From the NCBI RefSeq assembly GCF_000247815.1, contig NC_021675.1, forward strand, positions 61,868,462 through 61,932,461: 64,000 nucleotides of DNA. The letters run 5' to 3'. This DNA is from Ficedula albicollis (lineage: Eukaryota; Chordata; Aves; Passeriformes; Muscicapidae). The notes under the pieces were generated by a model. That model was not told the origin of the DNA. It did no database searches and saw nothing but the letters and a program-made list of their open reading frames with translations. Positions 47,957 to 59,616 of the stretch are shown one piece after another (position 1 is the stretch's first letter; each line of letters starts with the position of its first letter). A program made the translations under genes and the position numbers.

Positions 47957-50900
47957 GAAGGCTGCTGTTACAAACCTCCTCTGAAGACCGAGGTGCTTTT
48001 AATTTCAGTCTGGGAACTTCCCCTCATTACCCTCCTGACAGGATGGGTGCAGACAGCATTAGGGATGCTGGGCTACACACTGGCCCCAGAGGAATGTCCT
48101 CCTCCTCCTCCTCCTCCTCTGCGGCAGCACCTCAGCACAGGGGGAGGCACAAGAGCCCTTCCAGTCAATCCCCTTCCCTTGCAGGATTCCGGTCTCTGCA
48201 GCCAAAGGCAGCTGCAGGAGGGTAGGAATCCTCCACCCCGTGCTCACCCCGGCTCCCCCAGCCGTGCGAGTGAGTCTGGCTGGTGCCTTTTCCCAGGGCT
48301 AAAGGGGATCGCTGATTAAAGGGGCCTTCTGACCAGCTTTCCCCTAAAACGAGCTTACAAAGCCCGTTTGTTTAACCTTTTCACAGCAGCTTGACCCTGT
48401 CATGAAGAACAAATCACTCCGAAACAAAGTTGAAGTGTGGGGCTGACGGAGTTGCTCGCAGCCTCTTCCTCCTGTCCATTGCAGCCCTGGGGAGGAGCAG
48501 GGACCCTTTTCTGCCCCCAGAGCTGGAGCAGCAGCTGGGACCCCCAGGAAAGGAGGGCTGGGGTGGGTGTCTGTGCTGCGGGCACAGATGTGACACCGCC
48601 AGGCCAGCCTGCTTCTCACCTCCCTGCTTGCTAACAGCACGGGCTCTCGCCTCCAGCTTGGTCTGAATATTGGATGAACTACGGGGATTGTTCATTTCTT
48701 TTCCTGATGTTGAATCCTTTGACCAACTTTTGGGGTCCTATTGCCTGTTTTACCCCTTTTTCACTGCTTTCTCAGCAGTGAAACCAGAGGACACATAGAC
48801 TCACTGGTTAAGTTTAGAAGTAAATATTTAAATTTTGTTACATTGCTTGTTTTATGGATAGGGAAGGAACTGTTCAGATGGAAATAACAGTTAAAAGCTT
48901 ATTGAGATTCTCAGATTTTAAACAATAGTTCTCTTTTTCCTTAATACAAATTCTCAAAGCAAGAATGCATAAATTGGACAAAAGTTATTATATTCCAGTG
49001 TTTTCACGAAGTGATTTTCTACATGAACAGGAAAATGAATCTTAATTGCTTACCACAAAAATATCCTCGGGCGATGGTAGTACAATTAAGAGTTTTTCTT
49101 TAAATAGCATGCAAGAAAATGCAGTACATATGGTGCCATTAGCAACTTCAAAACAGAATTTGGATATTCATTTAATTTAAAACAGCATGTGCTAACACAA
49201 AACTTAGCAGTAATAATAAATGTAAACTTGGGTAAGAAAGTAAACAAAGCCATCTCTGTTGAGTGTGTAAGTCATTAGTCAAAATCAACAGAACCAGATT
49301 TTGATAGCAAGTATAAGCACAAAATATTTTATATAGCTATTTTTTAAGTCTTGTTTTGTTTGGCTTTGATTTTAAAAGAAATAATAGTTGTACAGAATTG
49401 TATTTTATTGTTCTCAGTAACTTTTCCTTTGTGAATACTGAACAAATAGCAGCACAAATTCAATGTATGAAATGAGGAATTGGATAACTTCACATTTCTG
49501 TTACAACTGTGTGTGTAAATTTAAACACCACACTGGTATTTTGTGTTTTTACCTAATGATGTTCACTGCAATAGATACAACCCAGTATGCTGAGGGTGGC
49601 ATAACTCAATATAGAGGTCCCATGGAAATCCAGCTCTGTTAGTGGCCAAGTGCTTAAATAAAGATCCTTCTTGCAAAGCAGACTAAGCTATTTAATCTCT
49701 GCCTTAATCCTGATACTTTTAAAGTTTGTGAGATGCTGCTGAAATTAAGACTGCTTGTGTTTTGAGGATAACACAACACAGACCATTCCCACTTGCCCTT
49801 GTAGGGGAAAATGTTAGTTTTCCATCTCAGTGAATTTTAGATAATAGGAGAAAAAATAACTGTAGTAGCACTGACCTAGGAGGTGTAAAATATCCACATT
49901 GAAATACATCAGGAGAAACAAACAGGATGAGAGGTTGCAGGTTTCGTTCTTGTAGAGGAAGTTCCTTATTTTCACTGCCTCCTCCTCATAGCAGCTCCTG
50001 TGAGCCCTTGAAAACCCTGCAGAAATTCGTGTTCCCTACTCTCTCCTGGAGCCTGGCTCTCACTGCAGCTGCTGGGCTCGCCTCTGCACAGATGTGGAAG
50101 ACAGCTGAGGTTCCAGGGAATAAGCACAGAAAAAGGCTAATTCTTGACCCTGATGACAAATGAGTCACTGGTGGGCAAGGGGCTGTGCCTCAACTGTGAA
50201 TCCTGCCATGGAGCACGGTGCCCTTGCCAGCCCTGCTTTGGGGAGCAGGGTCAATAAATTAGCAAATTACAATGGAAACAGGAAACATTCTCTTGGCAAG
50301 AAGAAGACATGCATGAAGCCACCCCACAGCTAAAAGGGAAGAGGTTTTGTGCAGCGCAGGAGAGGGCTGTCAGTCTTGCTGGCATGTACGTCCTTCTTGC
50401 TGGAGATGTTCCACTTTGTATGAATAATTAAATCATCTTTGGAGCAAGGACTTGACCCTGCATCTCTCTCATCCCAGGTGAACACTGGAACAACTGGGCA
50501 ATAGACTCAATCTCTTGCTCCTCTCTCCCTGGCCCAATGAATATTTAATCACCTGTACAAAGTGAAGCAGCTCCAGTGGGAGGGAGTGAAAGGCAGGCAC
50601 CTCACAAAAACTCTGTAGCTCCATGGCCCATCTTTTTTCCACCAGAGTTTGACTCCCATGGGCAAAAGCCCTCAGTAGGTTGGAGAGGGGGCAGTGTTGA
50701 CTGGATGTTTTCTTCTGGCAGAGTCAGAGATGGTGGGAGGCAGGTTCTGTCTTCTCACCTTTCCCATCCATAACATGCACCCACCTACATAATTTATTTT
50801 ACAGCTGATGGTATTGATGGCCACCCTTGATGTATTTGCCTAATGATTTAAGTAGTTACCTAGGCAGGAGACGAGTCAGACAGAACCTGCCCCTCCCAGC

Positions 50901-53900
50901 AGACTGCAGCTGCCAGGGCACAGGGTCCTGCTTCTGCTCAAGGTGGTGAGAAAGTCAAACAGATAAAATGCGATGGGTGGCACTGACCATGTGGCCACTG
51001 ATGGGGGCTTATGTCTTGGAAAGGCTTAGTGTCTCACATGGCTACTGCTTTCACACTCCATGCCTTACTTTATCCACTGACGGATGCACAGCACAATCCA
51101 ACACATCCCAGCAGTAAAAAGCATAAGGAAGAGCTGCAGGGAATAAGAATGCAAAGAATGAGGTCATTCTGCCCAAGGCGCAATTTTGGTTTTTTTATAA
51201 TTCCACAGGAAACTAGGCCATCCAGTAAGGTTTTTAAAGCTAATGCAGATTTTTAAAAGAAAGCACAGCTGATGTTTTTTTAAAAAATGTGCTGAGCCAG
51301 AAAAGATGCTACTCAGGTGTTTCTGTAGCCGACCAAGGTCAGAGTGGAATGAGAAGTGCCCTCTATGAAGAATCACTCATAGTCTCACATAGTCCTGAAT
51401 TGTCTCAGCAAAAATTTTTTTAGAATTTCTTTTCTTATAACAGGAATAAGGATTTAGAGAACCACTGTTATTTGCAACTGTGTCAGGTATTCAAGAGTGG
51501 GATTGCACAGGAAAAAAGTGAGAAAGATATTTACCTATTTTAAAAAAGATAGCTGCTTACAACCTCCATTTTGCCAGGATATTGCTGCATTTTCCCCGAC
51601 ATACGTTCTTTTGGGAACATTTGTGTAGCTATCATCACCTCAAAGAAATACAAATAAAAACACTGTGTATTTTCAAAAATAAAAATGAGATTGTTCTGTT
51701 TTGTTTTCTGTTAAAAATTAATAAAAACATTCAAATCTAAGGGTGATAAAGAGGGATATTTGTGCTATGTCTGTGTTTTATATTTAGGTGTCTGTGCTGG
51801 AAGTAAGTCTCCCCATGGGTAGACAGCAGGATTTAAGACCCTCCAGGCAGTGGTACTCCAGTTATCCTCTGGAAATGCCTCATTCTACAGCCTAGAAGAT
51901 GTATCCCCTTGACATCATGCTCCAGGTGATGCCCCCTCTACTCTCCAAATTCCCCTGTCCTGGCCACAGGCTGCAGACATGGAGCTGAGGCACATCTGAT
52001 TCCCCACTCCTCCATTCCCAATTCGGATATCAGAAATTAATCTCTGTTGTTTTAACTGTCTCGTCCAATTGTAAAATTAACTTCTACCTGCTGCAGAAGG
52101 GAGATTAAATCTGGGGAGTCATTGGGAAAGGACTATCACAACAGGAGAATCACCTCTCTCTCCATCAGCAGTACTGTTGGAGGGGAAAGCACAGGCACAA
52201 GGAGTTTTCTGACTTGAGGAAGGGGCAATATTCTAAGCACAGGCTTGCATTGCTTGCAATGAATTAAATTATGACTTGATTTTGCCGTTCCAGACCAAAC
52301 TTGCTGAGCCATGGTTTTTCTCCTATTTTTCTGCAGTGAGACTCAGTCCTGTCTCCCAGAGCTTGTCGACAGAGACGATGGCAGGAAAGCGATGAGTCAA
52401 GAGCAATCAGATCAAGAGGGTCATTTCACGGACACACCAAAATGGCTGGGAGCATTTTCTGATCCTTCCCCCATCTAGCTGCAGGATGAGTTATCTTTGC
52501 TGAGTGTGTTTAAGCTAACCTTGAGGAAGGGCTGTGAAAGGGCCTGGAAACACAAATGGTGTTTCAACTACTGCTGGGGATGGGAGACAGAAGGGTCAAG
52601 TATCACTGCAGACAAACCTCTTGTCACAGCCCAGCAGCACCTGTCATGCAAGCACTCACTGCTGTGAGACCTGCCTGGCTGGCCAAGGACTCAGCTTGTC
52701 CCTACCATCCCTGACTCCCATTGCACAGTATTCCTCAGCCACAGTCAGGGCATGGATGCTGTACCTGTGAAAACCATGTTTATTTTATGTACTTGCCTGT
52801 GTGCTGTTTGCCTGCTAAATTAGGAAGAAGGCTTTTTGAAATTGTCACTTTTTGGTCACTCTCTGATCATACTTTCTGTTTCTGCACTCGTGGCTGCTGT
52901 CTGTGAGCTAAGGATTCCCTGCAAATGATTCCTTATTCTCCTGTCTCACTGATCTCTAACTTGTGAAGAATCCCCAAAGCAAACCTTCCTAATGCTAACG
53001 TTCAGCCCAGGACAAAGGCTAGTTTTAACACAATGTAACTTAATTTAGAGTGTGCTGCTTTGCCTTCAAAATGCACTTTAAGCTGCTGTCAGCAGCACCA
53101 TCTCAATTTGATCAGAACCTCGTTCTCCCTGTGCTCCAAAGTACCCTTCAAAAGTAGTGTTCATGATGAGTTATCACAGACAATGTCACTTCCAAAATGT
53201 TATGTATCACAAGTAGAACAAAGAGAGGATACCTACCTTGAAGAATCAACAGTCAAACCATGCTTGTGCCCAGAGAGAGCTGACCTGCACAGGTGAAGAT
53301 GAAGGTGCACCCTTCTGCTTGGAGGAAGGAGGGTGGTGAGGCACAGCATGAAGGGAATGTTGCACTCATGTTTCCATATCTTTTCCAAGGCAGCAGGACA
53401 GGGAAGTTTAGGATCGACAAGAGTGTTGAGCACCAAGTAGCCCAACAGAGCTTGACAGGAAGCAGAGGCAGACACAGCCAGGAAACAGGATAAATTAAAT
53501 TTTCTCCTTATTAGCTCATTTATATTTCTCTCTCCTCTAGGTCTGTGCCCTACTCTGCTTTGGCTTTTTTCTTCACTTTCTCCTTCTGTCCTATATCCAG
53601 CTTTGCCTAATAACAGTGTAAGCCTAAACCTCTCTCCTTATGCTGTCTCTTCTCAGGGATGATACAAAACAATGTCAACAGATGGTGGTTTGTGTGTTTT
53701 CATGTGTTTTTCATACGTGCACAAATTGATTCAAAGAGATACGTTGTGCACCCTTTGCTCTTCCCTCCTACCAGGGAAACACAGACTGAAAACAAAACTC
53801 CTGAGGAGTCTTTATTCCTGCTGTTCTCCATAAAATCACACATAGCAAAACCTTCTATAACTCACTGGATTGGGGCCATATGCCTGGTGTTAGGAAATAT

Positions 53901-54380
53901 ATGGAGGAAATACGTGCTTCTCAGTAGTGTGAGGAAAAGCCACTCAGCAGTTCCCATATTTTATGTATATATATATATTACTTTGAGCAATGCAGATGTA
54001 TGTCTGTGTTTAGAAAAATCATCCTTATTTCAGCTGCCAGTGCCAGAAGAGTACAGGACTGGGGAAGTGCTGCCCATGTAAATGTGACTGGAAAGAAATT
54101 TTAATTTGTGGTGCTGCTCTGGCACATTGGAATTGGGTCTCAGTGTGTAAATGGGTGGTATAATGTCTGGGTGGGGGGAATCAGATAACACAGAGCTTGC
54201 CTTGTGCTGGGTTTTAGATGAAGAGGAGGAAGACTCAAATTCTCTCCAGCTGAGATGCCGACACATGACATATCTGCTAAGATAATTTGTACAATTTTGT
54301 TATTACACAGCTCTTTTGATCAGGAAAACCTAATGAAATTTGTGAAGCCTTTTTGTGTTGCCGTCAGGCACAAAAACGCG
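47957..54380. other. Intergenic DNA, no gene recognised
   Basis: Mixed composition with a GC-richer portion at 47957-48670 that includes a short CTC/TCC trinucleotide run near 48100. The longest frame (47822-48319, 165 codons) spans the end of the duplication and has no recognisable domain. No exon, RNA gene or element recognised. Confidence 0.6.
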
Positions 54381-54392
54381 GCTGAGTCAGCA
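54381..54392. promoter_or_regulatory. Near-perfect T-MARE (MAF/AP-1-type) site
   Basis: GCTGAGTCAGCA matches 12 of the 13 bases of the MAF recognition element TGCTGASTCAGCA. It lies in a locally GC-rich patch (54360-54790) within AT-rich DNA. Such sites bind large or small MAF and CNC/AP-1 factors. Function here is unproven. Confidence 0.35.
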
Positions 54393-54783
54393 CGGGGGGC
54401 GTCGGGCACGGAGGCTTTGCCCGAGAGACAATTCACACAAGAGGCTGGTTAAGCCCCAGCTCCAACACGCCCTCCGCATGCAAAGAATAACACTTCGAGT
54501 GAGCCGAGCTCTAGAAAAGGAGAACTAATTGCTGGGGTTAGAAGAATTCAGCCAGTCTCAAGCCATTAGGATCACGGCCGAGCAGGGAATGTCATGGAGC
54601 CGATTGGAGCAAAGCTGTCCGGGCTTTGCCAGCCCCGGGCTGCTCCGCGATCTCACGGCGCGGCTCCAGCGTTCGCGGCGCTCTCCCGGCAGCGCTTCCC
54701 TCGCAGACGAGCAGTGGGTGCGAGGAATGCCGATCCCACAGTACTCCAGCAGGATGGGCACAGACAGGCCCGGCCGTTTAATT

Positions 54784-54832
<49 letters not shown>

Positions 54833-55467
54833 CCTAGAGGAATAAAAACAACAAAAAGACAACCTAGTCTGTCGTGAGATTTCTGACTGATTGTGGAGTA
54901 ATTCGGACAGAATGGAATAGAGCCTGCTCAGTGGTTCATGAACAGCACTTATCCGTACTCCATTATTTTCCCTTTAGTTTGCTTTACAAATTAGAAAAGG
55001 GCACCAGTGTCAAATTCTTGATGCAAGCCTCTGTGTGAAATGATAAGCTAAATCCTAAATTGAGGTCAAAGCTGTTCATGTGGTTCCTGCTGCTAATAAA
55101 AACGCTTTTCTTTGTTCCTGACTGCTAAGAATGCCTGCCCCATTTATAAACAAGATCTTATCCCAAAAGAGACACCTCTATGCAGATGTTAAGGAAAAGT
55201 ACCCTGCTTAAACAATAATCTCTCCTTAAAAATACATTATGTTTTGTCAAGAAAAAAAGTAGCACGGTTTCATTGAAAGAAAGACATTTATTCTAGCTAA
55301 AATTCTGTTTTTGTCGGCATGCAGCATCTCAGTGTGTTTTTCTGAGTGATTCACAATGTGAACAAATAATTGGCGACATCATAGAATTATCTTGTAATGA
55401 TTTCACATAAAGTTCAGTTTAATTTCCATTCAGAGAGAGGTTGAGTTTCCCCCACAATTTCCTCTTT
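54393..55467. other. Intergenic DNA with T45 homopolymer
   Basis: A CpG-containing patch to about 54780 is followed by 45 T (54788-54832), then AT-rich DNA. The 102-codon frame here ends in the T run and is not coding. Confidence 0.6.
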
Positions 55468-55579
55468 TGACACTCCTTTCTGAGTCTAAAATGAAACAAC
55501 AAAAAAAGATAAATTAAAAGGAGTGACACTCCTTTCTGAGTCTAAAATGAAACAAAAAAAAAAAGATAAATTAAAAGGA
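55468..55579 (+). repeat. Two-copy 56-bp tandem duplication
   Basis: The unit TGACACTCCTTTCTGAGTCT and onward stands at 55468-55523 and 55524-55579, almost identical apart from the A-tract composition. Confidence 0.9.
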
Positions 55580-56793
55580 ACCCTGTTGTGATTTCGAACC
55601 AGCTCTTGCTACCTGGAGAGCTCTGGCTAACAGGATATAAGTCTGACATCATCACATCCTGCTGAGGGATGATGCAGCACCTGGGGGATGATGTCCTACT
55701 TAGGCACAAGTTTTCATGGTCCTGAAGATGGGTGCAAAGGGCTCAGGAGAGATTTGGTGTCCCTCTCCAAGAAAAAACAGTACCTTCCAGAGGGATAGGG
55801 TCAATTGCTACAATTACAATTTTATCCTTAGGATGATTAGGTCACTCAATTTTAACATCTCTATACATCTTTCAAAGCCTTAATGTCCAAATGTGTTTTT
55901 TTCAGTGAGCTACCAATTTTGCTGTGTGAAGCTGTGTAGTATTCAGTGTCAGGACACAGCTGATCCCACCATCAGCAAACCTGGACACCAGGAACCACTG
56001 TGGCTCTGCCTTCCTAGGTTGGGTCCCCTCTGCTATCACTGTAAATGGGCTGCAAGTTGGTTTCTACAATAAAATAAATTCTCAAGTACTGCAGAAAATG
56101 AATCTTCACACTTTTTTTCTCTTTCCTGGGAGAAAGGAAATCAATTTACCTAGAAATACAAGCAATGCCATGGTGAGGTTACACAGCTCAAAGCAGTCAC
56201 AGGATTTTAATTTGGAGACTGCAGTATCCATTCTTTTACTTCCTTTTTTCTTTTCTCTGTGCTAAGCCCTTGGTAACTACAGTGAGATGAATTAAAAGTG
56301 TCAGTTTGAAATGGTTGGAAACGGGTATAAATTGGAACTGTCTTTGCTGAGAAGCAGTGTGAGACGGGATCAGGGCTAGAGGCAAGGGAGGTTTTGGGAG
56401 GACTTCACCATGAGTATTTGCATGTGCATGCTTTACTACCAGAGAAGCAGAAGCACAAGCAGAGATGTGAAATCAAAGCAGGGAAGACTGTTTCCTGATG
56501 TTCTAGTTCTATAAAACAACCTCCTAGTTAGATTTACAGGAATTCTAATCAAACAGTGCAAATTTTATATGTATTTGTAATGAATATGCAGATGTAGTGA
56601 CATGTCCTGCTCTGCTTAGAGAAGATAATCCTCATCAGCTTTACTTTGAAATAGGCTAAACTCATGTCCAAATACCCATACAGGGAGAGGCAGAGTAAGG
56701 ACAAAGCAGAAAGGTGTCTGTGTGTCTGATCCAGGAGCAGCTGCAGGGCTTGAAAGATGAGAAAACAAGCAGAGTAAGGCCTACCAGAGGGGG
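55580..56793. other. Intergenic DNA, no gene recognised
   Basis: Unique AT-rich DNA, no frame of note on either strand. Confidence 0.6.
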
Positions 56794-56866
56794 TTAAAAA
56801 AAAAAAAAAAAAGGGACCCCCCCCCCCCCCCCCCCCCCCCCCTTAAAAAAAAAAAAAAAAAGGGAC
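56794..56866. repeat. C26 run between exact 24-bp direct repeats
   Basis: TT, 17 A and GGGAC stand at 56794-56817. The identical 24 bp stand at 56843-56866, with 26 C between (56817-56842). This is the shortest C run and shows that the flanking duplication also occurs outside the GC-rich homeobox region. Confidence 0.97.
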
Positions 56867-59454
56867 GAGGGGACAGAAACATTAAGAAACATTGACTGGA
56901 GTCCTTGGTCCTTCTCCTCAGGGACACACATTGTGCTCCAAAGGCAATGCTCTCAAAAAAAAGTCACTTAATTTATCCAAACTAGGCTTGTGAAACATTT
57001 GCCTGGTAAAATAATCTAGCAGCACAAACAGCTCAAAGTCTGGGCATTTCTGCCAGAAAGACAGCTAACACTTGTCCCCAGTTTTGACATGTCAGGAGCT
57101 CACAGGGCTGGAGGTGACAGGCATCTCAGAAAGATCTGCTTTACCCAACTTTTCTTCAAGGGAGTCCGAGATTGATTCCCTGGAGAGAATTTTTCACGGC
57201 TTTTGCAAGTGTTGCTGTCAAAAGCAGCCACGAAATGGTATTGTTGAGTAAACAGCCCATTTCCTGCCCTGTTGTACACTGTCCCTCTGCAAGGCTCTGT
57301 CTGAGCCAGCGCGGGGAGGAAAAGCTCTGCAGAGCCCACACAGCCAGTTCGAAACCCCAGCAGCTTGAGTTTCCTCCCAAGTGGAGCTGCTCTTGCCTGC
57401 CGGGGCTGCAGATGCCCTGCAGCAGCGCCGGGATCCCCGCGGGGATGCTGCGGAGCATCCGAGCCAGCCGCGCTTTTAGCGCCTTCTGGGAGCGGCTCTT
57501 CCCACCGGGTGCAGCTCAGCCATCCCCAAGGGCTCCTTCCAAACCCGTTCCACGCTGTCCTGCCCTCCCCTCCCTGCTCAGACTGCCCCTAGGTGTAATT
57601 GGCTTCAAAGACCGGGTTTAATGCTTTTTAATACTGGTTAAGTGAGTGGGTTGAGATGCTAGTGTCGAAATGTCTTGAGGAGGGAAAGAATTCTGGATTT
57701 CCTGTTATTTGTCTTGCTTCACAGAATCCCATCTTTTAGTGAACAGATGGAATATTTTTGGTTTGTTGAACATCACTATTCAGCACCAGCTAACCTGCCA
57801 AGTGCTCTTGAAAAATACACAGTTATTGCAGTCTCTGGTCCTCCGTTTTACAAGAGCAACTTTGCTCCTTGGTTTCCATGAATAAAAATAACTGTTTATT
57901 TTCCTTTTTTCCTTTTCCCTTTTTTTTTTTTTTTTCTCTTCCTTGCCTTAAGATCCAAAGACTATTCTCTATTGATCTTAGTGGCAAAAACTCATTCAGA
58001 GTAAGACACGTTATTCTGCCAGAACAGGAAAACTCTTGGATGAAACCAGTAGAGACTGGAATTTCTGTACAGGGAAATCTACTCCGTTTGCCAGCAGTGA
58101 CCAACAGCCAAGGATAACTGTGATTTATTTTTTTTCCAGTTGCAGGTGGGTGGTGGTTTCTGTTAGCTTTTAAATGGAGAAATACAAGGAGGTTTGGGTC
58201 AGGGGCTCTGTTTGGTCTAACGTACCTCTGCAAATGCACTTGTTTGCTTTCTGTCCTGCTGAACTGGTTAGCTTGAGCTGGGCTGAGGCACCATTTCTAT
58301 GGGGCAGAATTGCCCCCCTGTAGAAAAGCAGGCTGTCTTCCATCAGGATGTGAAAGATGGACCTCACATGGCTGACTTTGGTAGGACATTCCCCTGCTGA
58401 ACAACCATGGTGGTTAAAACCTGTTTTCTTTGCAATATGGGTTTGTCTGGCTTAATTCTCTGTTGCCTTTCCCCCTCGCTCTTAAATTATTCTTTTCACA
58501 TTTTTTTCCAATTCCTCTGTTTCCTACTGCCTCCTTTTCAGAAATCTTTAAAATGTGAAATCCAACTCTGAACACAGATATTCAGATACAAAACACACAC
58601 TGATTTTTATTCCCTGCTCCTTGGTGAAAAGGGATAATACCTCTCTCATGCATTTGAGTAGGATTGATATTGTAATATAGTCACCATCTCTTTTCAGAAA
58701 ATCTGACTACAGTTTGCTACCAGCCTCTAGTTCATCTCTCAGACTGAAATGGCAGCAACAGAAAAGAAAATCTTATATTTTTACTGCATTGTGACCCATA
58801 CAGTGGTTGCCCATGTGTTTGTTACCTCTACCTCTGTACTGAATCTGCCCGAATTGGACACCATGAAGCCAGCAGAGAGTTGTAGAGTGGCTGTCAGTTT
58901 GTTTGCATCTGTCATCTCTGATATCCCTGAAAAAGAAAAGAATGTGAGCATAGCTATATAACAAAGCAAAGACAAACAATATTTTCATGAATTATGTGCA
59001 TGTTTCCACTGGAGAAGCTTTGGTCTAGTTAACAGCAGAGGAAGTCAGTGAAAATTTTATTTCTATGCCTGGCACTGTGTGGGATCAGGAACACTTTGCA
59101 ATTCTACAACACTTTATGAGCAGAATTTCCTAATAATATGCACCACTCCTTTTCCTGATTTCCAGTTAGAAAACACTCTTATGGTACTTAGGCTGTAAAT
59201 GAAAGAAAAACCTTAAGAGACACACTGGAGAGAGTGGGATTCTACCCTGCTTTGTAAGGACTACAAAGGGAGGCCAGGAGAGGAAGGAATATTATGCATA
59301 CCTTCCCCTATCACTATGGTAGTACATCATGTCAGACATTGGATATTACAAGTCCTAGAGAAGACTTCCTGTGCTACAGAAAGGACAAAGGGAAGACTTT
59401 GCTTTGAGAAATTTTGATACAATGACAATTAGTTGAAGAAAAAGAAGTTATAGA
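56867..59454. other. Intergenic DNA, no gene recognised
   Basis: Includes a GC-richer patch at about 57290-57600 with a 149-codon plus-strand frame (57172-57621) that has no recognisable domain. Otherwise AT-rich unique sequence. Confidence 0.55.
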
Positions 59455-59616
59455 ACACCAGATTAAAAGGGGCTTCCAGGTACATCTGGTACAACATCAG
59501 AACTTTTAAACTGGTAAATTCCTTTATTTTTTTTTACACCAGATTAAAAGGGGCTTCCAGGTACATCTAGTACAACATCAGAACCTTTAAACTGGTAAAT
59601 TCCTTTATTTTTTTTT
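59455..59616 (+). repeat. Two-copy 81-bp tandem duplication
   Basis: The unit ACACCAGATTAAAAGGGGCT and onward stands at 59455-59535 and again from 59536, with about two substitutions. Each copy ends in a T run. Confidence 0.9.
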
